From Gammaproteobacteria bacterium (lineage in GTDB: Bacteria; Pseudomonadota; Gammaproteobacteria; UBA4575): DNA of 64,000 nucleotides. Positions 35,542 to 45,112 of this stretch are shown here, piece after piece (position 1 is the stretch's first letter; each line of letters starts with the position of its first letter). The notes beneath the pieces are model-generated. The model was not told the origin of the DNA. It worked only from the letters and a program-made list of their open reading frames with translations, and searched no databases. The translations under genes and the position numbers were made by a program. The stretch is taken from the NCBI GenBank assembly GCA_014075255.1, contig CP046178.1:893616-957615 (forward strand), written 5' to 3'.

Positions 35542-35568
35542 CATATGCATATGCATATGCATATGCAT
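35542..35568. repeat. CATATG hexamer tandem repeat
   Basis: Four and a half perfect copies of CATATG in the leader between the ABC permease end and the hypothetical gene. It is also self-complementary. Probably a simple repeat. Confidence 0.9.
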
Positions 35569-35606
35569 TTATATTTTATTGCATTAATTATTGCGTTTAT
35601 ATTTAA

Positions 35607-36368
35607 TTATTGTTTTAAACGATATCCTGTCTTAAACATCCACCATACGATGGCTAAACACGCTGTTGAGAATAGCAGTACCATCAATAAACTGACTTGA
35701 ATACTGACATCTGATACTTCGTAAAAACTCCAACGAAAACCGCTTACCAAATACACTACAGGATTAAATAAACTTACAGTTTGCCAAGCTGGAGGGAGCA
35801 TACCGATCGTATAAAAACTTCCACCTAAAAAGACTAAAGGCGTAATCACCAACAATGGGATCAATTGCAATTGCTCAAAACTTTTGGCCCACAGGCCTAT
35901 TATAAAGCCAAGCAAGCTAAATGAAATACACGTTAGTACCAAAAAACTCAGCATCCAAATTGGATGTGCAATTTTTAATTCAACAAAAAATCCAGCAGTA
36001 GCAAGGATTATTAAGCCGATGATGAATGACTTTGTCGCCGCAGCACCCACATAACCCAATACGATTTCAACAAAAGAAATTGGCGCAGATAAAGTTTCAT
36101 ACATAGTGCCCGTAAAGCGTGGGAAATAAATTCCAAAAGAAGCGTTAGATACGCTCTGTGTAAGCAATGCCAGCATCATTAAACCAGGCACGATAAAGGC
36201 GCCGTACGAGATACCTCCAACCGTTTCGATACGACTGCCAATTGCAGAACCAAACACCACAAAATACAAGATCGTTGAAATAACAGGCGAAGCAAAACTT
36301 TGCAAAATCGTATGCCATGCACGCAGCATCTCGTATTTATAGATCACTCTTACTGCTTGCGTATTCAT
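35607..36368 (-). CDS. ABC-2 type transport permease
   Basis: 253 residues, six membrane helices, with the ABC-2 pattern around [27 protein letters not shown] and [18 protein letters not shown]. It pairs with the ATPase gene that it overlaps by 4 bp (ATGA). The pair resembles YadG/YadH-type exporters. Substrate unknown. Confidence 0.92.
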   Translation of the reverse strand: MNTQAVRVIYKYEMLRAWHTILQSFASPVISTILYFVVFGSAIGSRIETVGGISYGAFIVPGLMMLALLTQSVSNASFGIYFPRFTGTMYETLSAPISFVEIVLGYVGAAATKSFIIGLIILATAGFFVELKIAHPIWMLSFLVLTCISFSLLGFIIGLWAKSFEQLQLIPLLVITPLVFLGGSFYTIGMLPPAWQTVSLFNPVVYLVSGFRWSFYEVSDVSIQVSLLMVLLFSTACLAIVWWMFKTGYRLKQ

Positions 36369-37303
36369 GCGCTTTCCTCAGTAGACACTTTCACTAAATT
36401 AATAAATATATCTTCAAGAGAACTTTGCGAAGTATTTATATCTTTCAACAATAAACCACTCTTATCCACAGCACGCAATAACTCTGCAATGCCAGTATGT
36501 TCACTATGACTATCATAGGTATACGTTAGCCGATTACCCTCTGAAGATAACTCCAAAGACCACGTCCATAATGACTCAGGTATTGAATCAATTGGCTGCT
36601 CTAGCTCCATCATCATTTGCCGTTTACCCAATTTGTGTTTTAACGAATCTTTTTCATCCACTACAATAAGCTCACCTTCATTAATCACTCCCACTCTATC
36701 TGCTATCTCCTCAGCTTCTTCAATATAATGAGTAGTAAGAATAATAGTTACCCCAGATTGTCGTAGCTTTTCCACCAAGGTCCACATATCTTTACGCAAC
36801 TCAACATCGACTCCAGCAGTGGGCTCATCTAAAAACAATATAGTAGGCTCATGCGATAAAGCTTTAGCAATTAATACACGACGTTTCATTCCGCCAGATA
36901 AAGTCAAAATATCACTATCTTTTTTGTCCCACAGTGATAAGTTTTTCAACAATTGTTCGAGATAAATTGGATCAGGTTTCTTGCCAAACAAGCCTCTACT
37001 AAAACAAATAGTGTCCCAGACCGTCACAAACATACTTAGCGTTAACTCTTGTGGCACCAACCCGATCATGCTGCGAGTTAGTCGATAATCATTAACGATG
37101 TCATGACCATCAACTGTTACTGAACCCTCGCTTGCATTCACAATTCCACAAATAACAGATATTAATGTTGTTTTACCTGCACCATTTGGCCCCAGCAGCG
37201 CAAGAATTTCACCAGGCTGAATTTCTAAACTAATACCTTTGAGTGCTTGATGCCCACTTGCATAGGTTTTGGAAAGGTTAGTAACAGAAATTATAGGGTT
37301 CAT
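36365..37303 (-). CDS. ABC transporter ATP-binding protein
   Basis: 312 residues. Walker [13 protein letters not shown], signature [15 protein letters not shown], Walker [13 protein letters not shown], His switch [10 protein letters not shown]. The C-terminal 85 residues are a usual extension of the DrrA/YadG type. Forms an exporter with the permease encoded next. Confidence 0.95.
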   Translation of the reverse strand: MNPIISVTNLSKTYASGHQALKGISLEIQPGEILALLGPNGAGKTTLISVICGIVNASEGSVTVDGHDIVNDYRLTRSMIGLVPQELTLSMFVTVWDTICFSRGLFGKKPDPIYLEQLLKNLSLWDKKDSDILTLSGGMKRRVLIAKALSHEPTILFLDEPTAGVDVELRKDMWTLVEKLRQSGVTIILTTHYIEEAEEIADRVGVINEGELIVVDEKDSLKHKLGKRQMMMELEQPIDSIPESLWTWSLELSSEGNRLTYTYDSHSEHTGIAELLRAVDKSGLLLKDINTSQSSLEDIFINLVKVSTEESA

Positions 37304-37719
37304 ACATGATTTATATCATGTTTTAGCAAAACCTCTAATTAGATATATTTTTGATCACTATTTGTTCTCTCAGCCCCATTCATAATTTGCAGTGCATTTA
37401 AGCATCAAGCATCGAAATGAAGATAGGCCGCTTAACTAAGCATCAATGTAGTAATCAGCAATACAATTAAGATTGTATTAATTCAATTTACATCATCACT
37501 TATTATTTCTGAGTCAATTAAGAAAACACGCAATTAAAATTACGTTGAATTTAAAATGTTACACTGAAGTATTTTAGAACAATGAAGAGAAAATGAACAA
37601 AAACCACTTACACCTACAGCTAAGTGGCCGAGAAGAAATGACAGCAACAAAAACTACCCACCTATTTACTAGGCAGTTTAATACCACTCAATCTAATTAA
37701 ATCTATCTAGAGCGCTTAC
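37304..37719. other. Intergenic region, AT-rich
   Basis: Upstream of the ABC operon. It contains a perfect 8-bp hairpin (AATACAAT 37460-37467 / ATTGTATT 37472-37479) and a possible 36-codon rightward ORF from 37593 preceded by GAAGAG, neither strong enough to call. Confidence 0.4.
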
Positions 37720-37860
37720 TTATCCGTAGCTGACTGAAGAGCTTAATACTAAGCACAATATTGCTATAAAAAATATGGCAAGAATCACCGATTCCGCCCA
37801 ATTTACTTTTAAATGCTCAACAAAGTCATGTACTTTATGCTCAAAAGGAACTGTATTCAT
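37720..37860 (-). CDS. 46-residue single-span membrane protein, unknown
   Basis: ATG at 37860 preceded by AGAGG, stop at 37720. The product starts MNTVPFEHKVHDFVEHLKVN and contains one transmembrane helix (VILAIFFIAILCLVLSSSV). Charge and helix layout are typical of small inner-membrane proteins. No family recognised; no partner adjacent. Confidence 0.5.
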   Translation of the reverse strand: MNTVPFEHKVHDFVEHLKVNWAESVILAIFFIAILCLVLSSSVSYG

Positions 37861-38073
37861 AACTAACAACCTCTCACGCTAATTAGCTTATGTAATTAGC
37901 ACTATTTTACTTTGTAATTCAACAATCTACAAATTCGCAACGATGTTTTGTTGACGATTTAGAACACGTTCCTATGAGGCTCATTAACCATGATTATTAA
38001 ACAGCGCTATAATTGGTGCATCTTGGTAGAAATAAATTTAATTAATCTTAAAGATCAATACTTACTATAAAAA

Positions 38074-38586
38074 TTAATAAGTAACCATAGATAAAACGGG
38101 TGCATTAGGTAATTTTGATCTGCCATCCAAAGCTAGCAATTCAATAATAAAGGCAAAACCAACTAGCTTACAGCCTAATTTCCCTATAAGTTCAGCTGTT
38201 GCAGCAGCAGTTCCACCCGTTGCAATTAAGTCATCAACAATCAAAACTCGACCCTCTGCATGAATTGCATCTTGATGTATTTCTAAACAATCCGTTCCAT
38301 ATTCAAGCTCATATTCAATTGAATGTATTTCAGCTGGTAACTTTCCTGCTTTACGGACTGGCACAAACCCTGCTCCTAGCTTATATGCTATCGGTGCACC
38401 AAATATAAAGCCGCGCGATTCCACACCAATTACATAATCTATTTTTTGATCTAAAAACTCATCGCTAAAATGATCAATCACATAATTCAGTCCTTCAGAG
38501 TTTTGCAACAACGTTGTAATATCGCGGTAGACAATTCCTGGTTTTGGAAAATCAGGTATATCTCGGATAAGCGACTTAATGTCCAT
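38074..38586 (-). CDS. apt: Adenine phosphoribosyltransferase
   Basis: 170 residues. PRPP-binding loop [19 protein letters not shown]; also [16 protein letters not shown] at the N-terminus and [18 protein letters not shown]. Converts adenine and PRPP to AMP in purine salvage. Shorter than the 180-residue E. coli enzyme by trimmed ends only. Confidence 0.97.
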   Translation of the reverse strand: MDIKSLIRDIPDFPKPGIVYRDITTLLQNSEGLNYVIDHFSDEFLDQKIDYVIGVESRGFIFGAPIAYKLGAGFVPVRKAGKLPAEIHSIEYELEYGTDCLEIHQDAIHAEGRVLIVDDLIATGGTAAATAELIGKLGCKLVGFAFIIELLALDGRSKLPNAPVLSMVTY

Positions 38587-38625
38587 ATTATTTTTGTTCC
38601 ATACAATTCGGTTATTTATATAAAG

Positions 38626-38814
38626 CTATTGTTCATCACACTTTTTACACTCTAACTCATGCCCTAACATCTCTTTACGACCCTCTTCTGTTAACACCCA
38701 AGGACGACTCACCATTGGAAGGTTATGCCTTACATGCTGAAAATGCCCACACGAAAGTTCAGCGACCCAATGGCTTTCTTCATCTAGTTTATACCCAACA
38801 ATACTTTGTTTCAT
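38626..38814 (-). CDS. DUF3565 protein
   Basis: 62 residues with two metal-ligand pairs, LSCGHFQHVRH and LECKKCDEQ, typical of DUF3565, whose function is unknown. Starts 15 bp after the AlkD-like gene in the same direction. Confidence 0.85.
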   Translation of the reverse strand: MKQSIVGYKLDEESHWVAELSCGHFQHVRHNLPMVSRPWVLTEEGRKEMLGHELECKKCDEQ

Positions 38815-38829
38815 TTACATTGTTCAGAC

Positions 38830-39531
38830 TTATATTTTACCGTGCAAGTATTTTTTCCGCTCTGGTTCAGGAAATTTTTCTATAGCGTAACGTAGCATCA
38901 TACGAGGCATTTTCTTATAACAATTCAATAAAAATGCTCGTTCAATATTTGGATTCTGCTTGCCTACTTCTCTCAGCATCCAGCCCACTGCTTTATGAAT
39001 TAATTCCTCACTATCATTCAACAATTGTTTCGAAATTTCCAATGTGTCATCAAATTGATTATTTTTAATGAAATGCAAGGTAGAGATTATCGCAATACGC
39101 CTTTCCCATAAGTTTTTTGACTTGGCAAGCTTATATAATGGACTTTTATTTTTATCCTCAAGGTACATGCCTACAATTTTATATGCAGAACAATCGACCA
39201 AATCCCAGCTATTAATATATTTTGTATTATCCAAATACAATCTGTAGATGACTGATTTTTCATGCTTACTACTTTCAAATTTTTGAACCAGAAGAAAGAG
39301 CGCGCATAAACGTTCTTCATGGTATACAGACATTAATAATTTATGAATTTCAATCAGCGAGAGCTCGCTATATTGTTTTGCAAGTTTTCTAAGAACAGGC
39401 ACACGTATACCGAGGAATTGATCCCCTTCTCCATACTCACCTTTCCCAGTTTTGAAAAAACGTTGCGAGTGAATAGCGTACTCAGGATTAGCAAGACCTT
39501 TAAGGTCTTCGCTCAATTTTTTTGATGACAT
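38830..39531 (-). CDS. AlkD-like DNA glycosylase / DNA alkylation repair protein
   Basis: 233 residues of HEAT-like helical repeats. Motifs GIRVPVLRKLAKQY, YINSWDLVDCSAYKIVG, WERRIAIISTLHFI and EELIHKAVGWMLREVGKQ match the AlkD family that removes positively charged alkyl-purines. Cytoplasmic. Good confidence for the family, less for the exact substrate. Confidence 0.9.
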   Translation of the reverse strand: MSSKKLSEDLKGLANPEYAIHSQRFFKTGKGEYGEGDQFLGIRVPVLRKLAKQYSELSLIEIHKLLMSVYHEERLCALFLLVQKFESSKHEKSVIYRLYLDNTKYINSWDLVDCSAYKIVGMYLEDKNKSPLYKLAKSKNLWERRIAIISTLHFIKNNQFDDTLEISKQLLNDSEELIHKAVGWMLREVGKQNPNIERAFLLNCYKKMPRMMLRYAIEKFPEPERKKYLHGKI

Positions 39532-39591
39532 TCACAAAGCTCCATTTAAAGCTTTGATTAAAAATTGATAGCTTGATAGCTAACAGAAATA

Positions 39592-39999
39592 TTAACTATC
39601 TGTTTTATTTTCAGTACTTTCTTCAGCGCTTACTTCTGTTTTAGCTTCTGTTTTAGCTTCTGTTTTAGCTTCTGTTTTAGCTTCTGTTTTAGCTTCTGTT
39701 TTAGCTTCTGTTTTAGCTTCTGTTTTAGCTTCTGTTTTAGCTTCTGTTTTAGCTTCTGTCTTTTTATTTGATGCAGTCGCACGCTTACCAAACTGACGTT
39801 CGTTTAATAGCACTACATTTTCTTCCATCGCCTCTGTCACCTCTTCAAGGCTGCCTTGCTTATAACCATTTATACAATTTGTGCCATGAGCAATTTCATA
39901 ACGATACCAGTCAGAGCCTTCAGCGCCTGGTGGTGGGTCTGTTTTTAAAATCGATTTGATCTCATACAGCTTACGAACTACTGGAACTTCATCTGTCAT
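39592..39999 (-). CDS. Protein with (AKTE)n repeat tail
   Basis: 135 residues. The first 75 form a compact domain (WYRYEIAHGTNCINGYKQGSLEE) with one Cys, of a family I do not recognise. The rest is a repeat KKTE followed by ten AKTE units, then an acidic tail. The repeats are likely a highly charged helix or spacer. The DNA repeats are identical (see the repeat entry), so length may vary between strains. Confidence 0.75.
   Translation of the reverse strand: MTDEVPVVRKLYEIKSILKTDPPPGAEGSDWYRYEIAHGTNCINGYKQGSLEEVTEAMEENVVLLNERQFGKRATASNKKTEAKTEAKTEAKTEAKTEAKTEAKTEAKTEAKTEAKTEAKTEVSAEESTENKTDS
39634..39753. repeat. 12-bp tandem repeat, 10 perfect copies
   Basis: TTCTGTTTTAGC repeats ten times without mismatch, encoding AKTE on the minus strand. 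The unit is a multiple of three, so copy-number change keeps the frame. Confidence 0.97.
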
Positions 40000-40062
40000 A
40001 TGTTTTACTTGAATAGTTAATTTACATTTATAATTTCAGGGCCGCCGGGTATAAAAAGAAAT

Positions 40063-40344
40063 TTACCAACGATTGCCGCCGCCACTCGATCTCTTCTCTT
40101 GTGGTTTAGCTTCATTAACCGTTAACGCACGTCCATCAAGATTAGTGCCATTAATTTCTTGAATCGCTTTTTGTGCTTCTGCACTGCTAGACATTTCAAC
40201 AAAACCAAAGCCTTTACTTTGGCCCGTATCGCGATTCATGATTACATTTGCAGATTCAACCGTGCCACATTTACCAAATGTATCTTGTAGTGTTGCTTGA
40301 TCTACTGAATAGGGCAAATTCCCAACGAATAATTTTTTTTCCAC
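40063..40344 (-). CDS. RRM RNA-binding protein
   Basis: 93 residues from a GTG start at 40344 with AGGAGG 5 bp upstream. RNP2 LFVGNLPY (5-12) and RNP1 KGFGFVEM (44-51) are intact; the tail is GGGNRW. Single-domain bacterial RRM proteins are often induced by cold and bind RNA. The long untranslated upstream region is compatible with such control. Confidence 0.93.
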   Translation of the reverse strand: MEKKLFVGNLPYSVDQATLQDTFGKCGTVESANVIMNRDTGQSKGFGFVEMSSSAEAQKAIQEINGTNLDGRALTVNEAKPQEKRSSGGGNRW

Positions 40345-40825
40345 AACAACCTCCTAAAGGTTTAATAACCGTCTATGAGGATGAGGGCAATTTTACCGGC
40401 AGACTCGAAAGAAACGATATGACAAGGAAGTGCTAGTTTACGCTTTTTTGGCGTAAAAAGCCCGTAGACGAAATTTATGCAAGTTATAATGGTCTTTTCT
40501 GATGCTTAAATACCCATATAAAAATACTGTACACAAACTAGAAACAACCCTATACCGAACTATGTATTCGCCTACTCATGCGGGATAAAACTTGAATTTT
40601 CCAAAGAAGACGCTAAAAGAACAGCAAAACTTCATGCTTAAGTGAACAAACTGGGAAATACTTCAAATCTTGTGTCCCATAAGGCATGCCCACCTGCTAG
40701 AGATAGAATGGGATAAAAGATGATAACTCGAGGTACTTGTCAAATTTCCCTTACGATAAACTATAAAGCCAGCAGTGTTTATCGATGTTAGGCAATACAC
40801 ACTGCTGATTATGATTGGTATCTAA
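40345..40825. other. Long intergenic region upstream of the RRM gene
   Basis: 481 bp. Two hairpins: TTTACGC/GCGTAAA at about 40437-40457 (T-rich loop), close enough to be in the RRM leader, and CAGCAGTGT (40770-40778) / ACACTGCTG (40799-40807) just after the thioredoxin gene, which could end that transcript. No gene recognised. Confidence 0.5.
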
Positions 40826-41254
40826 TTAAGACTTAACACTTTTAACGCTTTCTTTAATGCGTGCTGCAATATCGCTTACTTCCATTTTCATGGTTAGCTG
40901 AGCAAGTTTTTCGCCGGTCTCAGCATTCAGCAAAAGCATAAACCCTGTCTTACCAGCATTACTGTCATATAAGTCGCTTATCCCCAAAGCGGCTGCCATC
41001 ATTGCGGCCTGATGTTTCGTAGTTTCATCAGTCAGATTTAAGGTCACAAATAATATATCTTGATTATCAAGCTTGGCCTCTTTCCTAGCCTCTGCCACTT
41101 TTGGGTCAAGCGCTTTGCAGCTACCACACCAATCTGCATAAAAAAGCACGCCGTAGACAGCAGGTTTAGCGGTAGTTGAGCTCTCATCACCATGTGAAAC
41201 CAACGGCATGGCAATTAACAGCATGGGAATGAGTAAAAATATAAGCTTTCGCAT
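40826..41254 (-). CDS. Periplasmic thioredoxin-fold protein
   Basis: 142 residues. Signal peptide (RKLIFLLIPMLLIAMPLVSHG) then a thioredoxin domain with LFYADWCGSCKALDP (C-x-x-C). Short compared with DsbD/TlpA domains. Likely a periplasmic reductase. Ribosome site AGGAGA. Confidence 0.85.
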   Translation of the reverse strand: MRKLIFLLIPMLLIAMPLVSHGDESSTTAKPAVYGVLFYADWCGSCKALDPKVAEARKEAKLDNQDILFVTLNLTDETTKHQAAMMAAALGISDLYDSNAGKTGFMLLLNAETGEKLAQLTMKMEVSDIAARIKESVKSVKS

Positions 41255-41373
41255 GTCTTCTCCTAATAAATTTTATGACATACAGAAATAGACCCAATAG
41301 ATGAGCATTTCATTTCACCACCTTACGATTTAATAGAGAATAGATACTTGGAACGATATGATTGCTCTGGAAC

Positions 41374-41826
41374 TTAAAATTCACGGCCTGCAGAGAAAGT
41401 GAAAACAGCGCTAGCATTATCACCCAGATCCGGAATAAATCGTGATTTTAGAAAATACTGTTGATAGCCAATTTTAAATTCTGGAAGAATAATCGGATAA
41501 AGGTCACCAGCATGGTCAATATTATCCTCATACCCAGTAACCAGCCCAGCAAGAGCACCTATGGTGCAGATAAACGTATCCGAAGAACATAGATCATAGG
41601 TATACGCAACGCCAAGGTAAATAGAAGTATCATCATAAGAATTATTAAAAATACCACCTGTAGCAGACCATCGCTCTTTGAAGAAATACGATACACCTAA
41701 ACCATAGTTATCTTCTTCATAACCATCATCATCAAAGTGATACGAAGTGAGGTGCAGCTCAACTTCTAAATTTTCCGCTATAGCCGTACCACAAAAAATC
41801 AACAAGATAACTAATAATATTTTCAT
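41374..41826 (-). CDS. Small outer-membrane-like protein
   Basis: 150 residues from the ATG at 41826 (MKILLVILLIFC), signal peptide cleaved near TAIA. The rest alternates aromatic/polar residues (YGLGVSYFFKERWSATGGIF, SIYLGVAYTYDL) and ends in Phe (GREF), as 8-strand beta-barrels do. Family not identified. Confidence 0.7.
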   Translation of the reverse strand: MKILLVILLIFCGTAIAENLEVELHLTSYHFDDDGYEEDNYGLGVSYFFKERWSATGGIFNNSYDDTSIYLGVAYTYDLCSSDTFICTIGALAGLVTGYEDNIDHAGDLYPIILPEFKIGYQQYFLKSRFIPDLGDNASAVFTFSAGREF

Positions 41827-41864
41827 ATGCTTAATTTTTACCTTTATCATTTAACCAACGTTAT

Positions 41865-42914
41865 TCATTTAAAGCGCTCAAGTAGTGCTTTTGCATTATC
41901 ACCACGCAACTGCCATGACATGCACCGAACACCTCCTCCCATTGAACAAACATGATGACTAGAAACTGGCACAACTTCGCGAGAAGTTGCTGCCCGCACT
42001 TGCTGTAAAGCAATCTCATCTTCAGGAATACCAAATTGAGGCAGATAGATTCTATTCGCTGTAACTAATGCATTGGTATACAAACCACAAGCTGAACCAA
42101 AACGATCATCGTATATCTCGCTGTCATCATAGGGTGTAACAATCTCGTGAATCGTAACACCAGGTAGACCGCGCTCTAAATCAGCTCGTAGGTCATTAGC
42201 ATAATCAGGATCTTCTGCATAAGAATTAATTACTAAGACATTAGCATCCACAAATGCAACTACACCATCCGCATGCTCTAAGCCACCTTGTTCGTCCGAT
42301 TCAATAAAAGCAACGTTTTTCACTGCCAATAATTTTCTGAGCTTAGAACGTGCTTGTTCTTCAGAGAAGTCATTATCACGCAAAAATTTACGACTGATCA
42401 CTACATTGCCAGCGTAATCATCTACATAGTTACCGCCATCATTCAATAAATCAGTTTCCTTAAAAACAAGTTCTGCATTTTCAGACACAACAGCAATCCG
42501 CTCCTGTACAGCATCTGCATCGCCTTGACCTTTTTGGCCACCACCTTGTCCTGCAGCGGTGTAACGAAACATTATGGGTTGCGCCGCATTGGAAAAACTG
42601 AAATCACGCATCCAAATATCACTCATTGGCGCAATAACGACTTTATCTTCACCAAGAGCATCCACATAATCATCGTAGGCAAACTCATCAACAAAGACCA
42701 ACACATCATCACGATCATGAATTTGATTTACATATTCCACATGAAATTCAAATATATTCTTAGCCTGATCAGCGTAATAGGGATCACCGGAAATCGGCGC
42801 AGCCAGTACAATTAATTCTTTTTGCAATCCCTTGTCCTCAGGTTTCTCATTTGCTGATAAACAACCAAGCGTTATTGCAAACAGAATTACAATATTAGAG
42901 ATTATAAATTTCAG
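41865..42914 (-). CDS. Agmatine deiminase-family hydrolase, probable lipoprotein
   Basis: The domain from about 42827 (TTG) matches agmatine/peptidyl-arginine deiminases: MSDIWMRDFS, NDGGNYVDD, GGLEHADGVVAFVD and the catalytic Cys in GGGVRCMSWQ. The open frame continues upstream without ATG and spells a lipoprotein signal (KFIISNIVILFAITLGC) with lipobox LGC; a CTG at 42914 or ATT at 42923 would start it. An in-frame stop lies just beyond. The protein is thus likely exported and lipid-anchored, unusual for the family. The start is uncertain. Confidence 0.75.
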   Translation of the reverse strand: MKFIISNIVILFAITLGCLSANEKPEDKGLQKELIVLAAPISGDPYYADQAKNIFEFHVEYVNQIHDRDDVLVFVDEFAYDDYVDALGEDKVVIAPMSDIWMRDFSFSNAAQPIMFRYTAAGQGGGQKGQGDADAVQERIAVVSENAELVFKETDLLNDGGNYVDDYAGNVVISRKFLRDNDFSEEQARSKLRKLLAVKNVAFIESDEQGGLEHADGVVAFVDANVLVINSYAEDPDYANDLRADLERGLPGVTIHEIVTPYDDSEIYDDRFGSACGLYTNALVTANRIYLPQFGIPEDEIALQQVRAATSREVVPVSSHHVCSMGGGVRCMSWQLRGDNAKALLERFK

Positions 42915-42990
42915 CGGCGTAATGTTTTATGGTAAAAAGACCAAAAGCCTTTTAGAGCAATGAAAATCATAAGTATTGGCAAGATGTTAG

Positions 42991-43182
42991 CTATTCAATA
43001 CTACCTTTAAATGGTAAATGCGCTCTGCGTTGAGCTGCCTTTAATCTACCAATACGAGCTTCAAGCTTATGAATTTTATTCATGCTTGCAGAGCAAAGTC
43101 CCTGGTAAGTCCCTACTCTTTCTTCAGTAGCTGCAAGTCGTTGTCTTAAATCGAAGGTTTTAGGATCATGGTCGTACGTCAT
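42991..43182 (-). CDS. Small coiled-coil protein
   Basis: 63 residues, helical, with a predicted coiled coil (IHKLEARIGRLKAAQRRAH). The start overlaps the SRAP gene stop by 4 bp, so it is translationally coupled to it. Not recognised. Confidence 0.65.
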   Translation of the reverse strand: MTYDHDPKTFDLRQRLAATEERVGTYQGLCSASMNKIHKLEARIGRLKAAQRRAHLPFKGSIE

Positions 43183-43763
43183 GCGTCTAATCTTACATCA
43201 ATCCAATCATTTTCCGCAGCTTGCATCATCTGCTCCACTTCTGCTCGATCATCTGAATCAAACCAGTTATTAAACTCATCTTGCTCAAGCATCACTGGCA
43301 TTCTGTGATGTATCTTTTGCATTTTTTTGTTCGGTGCCGTAGTAAGAATCGACATAAACATCTCACCGGTTTCACTATTGATTTCATACAAACCACCAAA
43401 TGCAAAGCCATCCACTTTTGACGGACTAATTTTATAACGATCTCGCTTACCCTTAGGCTGGTTCTGATCCCACTCAAAGAAACCACTAGCAGGAATAATG
43501 CAGCGATTATTAAACATCGCCTTACTCCAGGTTTTCTTACCCCAAGCTTCAGCACTTCGGGCATTGATAAGCGGTTGTTTGCTAAATGACCGCTCCCAGC
43601 CCCATTTCATTTGTGCAAATTCATTACCATTGTCCGTGCGAATGGCAACCGCGACCTCATTGGTTGGATAGATCTGCTCACGTGTAGTAAACCCTATTTC
43701 AGCATCGATCAATGCTTCAACAATAGACAGAGGTACAGAATCCAAATAAAAACGCCCACACAT
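43179..43763 (-). CDS. SRAP (HMCES/YedK) abasic-site protein
   Basis: 194 residues beginning MCGRFYLDS. Cys2 is the residue that links to abasic sites in single-stranded DNA after Met removal. SRAP motifs: INARSAEAWG, CIIPASGFFEWD, and HHRMPVML with the catalytic His. Shields abasic sites during replication. Confidence 0.95.
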   Translation of the reverse strand: MCGRFYLDSVPLSIVEALIDAEIGFTTREQIYPTNEVAVAIRTDNGNEFAQMKWGWERSFSKQPLINARSAEAWGKKTWSKAMFNNRCIIPASGFFEWDQNQPKGKRDRYKISPSKVDGFAFGGLYEINSETGEMFMSILTTAPNKKMQKIHHRMPVMLEQDEFNNWFDSDDRAEVEQMMQAAENDWIDVRLDA

Positions 43764-44065
43764 ACTTTTATCTTCCTAATGTCTGTTAGAAATTTGCTTC
43801 ATTAGCCATACACATATTCTTCTAACTACCCATCAATCATTCAAGCCACTTAAACATAACTACTGAAGCCTGTCTTGAGTTTTATACAATCGGATATTAA
43901 TTGACTTCAATTGATTAATATTCAACCAATATTTCTTTTCGTATCCAATATTAATCAAATTAAAATGCACAAATTTAACTTGTCAGTAGGTTACCGGATT
44001 GCCAAAATCAACACTTATATCTAAAATACAAACTAACAAATCTACTAGGTTGGGGGCCAGTAATT
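43764..44065. other. Intergenic region with 12-bp inverted repeat
   Basis: TTGATTAATATT (43910-43921) and AATATTAATCAA (43946-43957) are exact complements 24 nt apart. AT-rich, no T-run. Could be an operator or a weak hairpin for the small downstream gene. Confidence 0.5.
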
Positions 44066-44197
44066 GTGAACGAAGATTCAAACAATAATTCTTCTCATCA
44101 ACGACAGTACGTACAAACTAAAAAAGATATCATTACTTCTGTTTATTCTATTTTAGTTTTGTTTGCGGTAATGGCGCTTTACTTTCTATATGGGTAA
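44066..44197 (+). CDS. 43-residue single-span membrane protein, unknown
   Basis: GTG start at 44066 preceded by a G-rich stretch (TTGGGGG), stop at 44197. A polar Asn/Ser/Gln-rich N-terminus is followed by one transmembrane helix (IITSVYSILVLFAVMALYFLYG). Similar in size and layout to accessory subunits of respiratory enzymes, but none is nearby. Confidence 0.45.
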   Translation: MNEDSNNNSSHQRQYVQTKKDIITSVYSILVLFAVMALYFLYG

Positions 44198-44206
44198 ACC
44201 AATTCG

Positions 44207-44812
44207 TTAGAAAGAATTCTCGACCACAAGCTCGTCTAAAGGAAGTTGCCCAGGTTTAGGCCAAGGGTCTTTTATGCCTTTCCCAATCGCAACCATTGGT
44301 CCAATCACATGAAAGGCAGGCAGATTAATAAGCTCTGTGACTTTTTCATGATCAAATCCAATCATGGGGCAAGATTGATAATCCATCTCTTGTGCAGCAA
44401 GCATCATGGTTTGCATCGCAATCCCGATGGATCGTTGCGCTTCATCACGCTGCAACCATTCTTTCTCCACATGAAACGGCCCCATCCAATTCACCAGCAA
44501 TTCTGCGACCTCTTTCGGTGCATTCTTCCAATAACGCTCAGGCTCTTTATTCCAAGCTTTAACGTCTGCAGTAAAAAGCACTAATAGAGAAGCATCGGTA
44601 ATTTGCGCTTGATCATTACCAAACTCGGTTCGAATTTTAGAACGCAACTCAGGGTCACGAAGAATAACAAAACGCCAATGCTGTATGTTAAAACTGGTAG
44701 GTGCTTGGATGGTTGCTTCAAGCAACTTAGTTTCTTCTTCTTGAGTTAACTTATGATTTTCATCAAAATGTTTAACGGCACGACGGTTGTAGATGGCTTC
44801 GATTGTATTCAT
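44207..44812 (-). CDS. Nitroreductase-family flavoprotein
   Basis: 201 residues. RRAVKHFDENHKLTQEEETKLLEA at the start, SFNIQHWRFVI for the FMN-binding loop, and a C-terminal VAIGKGIKDPWPKPGQLPLDELV. Typical FMN-dependent NAD(P)H oxidoreductase; substrate unknown. Ten bp from the end of the small + strand gene, convergent. Confidence 0.93.
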   Translation of the reverse strand: MNTIEAIYNRRAVKHFDENHKLTQEEETKLLEATIQAPTSFNIQHWRFVILRDPELRSKIRTEFGNDQAQITDASLLVLFTADVKAWNKEPERYWKNAPKEVAELLVNWMGPFHVEKEWLQRDEAQRSIGIAMQTMMLAAQEMDYQSCPMIGFDHEKVTELINLPAFHVIGPMVAIGKGIKDPWPKPGQLPLDELVVENSF

Positions 44813-44878
44813 ATTTATTGCTTAAATTAAATTTAATAAGGTTCAAGTTGATTTGATCTTATCAAACACTATGGCCCA

Positions 44879-44955
44879 ATGTCTGCTTCGACCGCCATGG
44901 ACGGCGGAAGTGCAGAAATTGCAGGAGCAAATTTCTGTCGGCCAATAGCGGACAT
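44879..44955. repeat. Structured intergenic palindromic element, long form
   Basis: Outer arms ATGTCTGCT (44879-44887) and AGCGGACAT (44947-44955) pair with one mismatch and enclose two perfect hairpins, CCGCC/GGCGG (44892-44896, 44903-44907) and CAGAAATT/AATTTCTG (44913-44920, 44930-44937). The outer arms match the short element at 45623. Confidence 0.7.
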
Positions 44956-45112
44956 CGATAAATGACTGTATTACTAATTCTGAGCTTAATAAAAATAATT
45001 TAAAAATATTTAAATTAGATGTAATAAACATATCTTAAAGTAGGTCTCCTAACACAAGATCATGCATGGTTCTTAAATTTTATACATTAATCATGTTAAA
45101 GGAGAAAAAGTA

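Noticed and set aside
35542-35568. CATATG tandem repeat as a possible regulatory or CRISPR-like array
   Set aside because: No spacers and no array structure; simple hexamer repeat.
37593-37703. 36-codon rightward ORF starting MNKNHLHL
   Set aside because: Weak ribosome site and low-complexity composition; below what I can support as a gene.
44843-45031. 62-residue leftward ORF
   Set aside because: It lies across the palindromic element, has no ribosome site and no family-like sequence.
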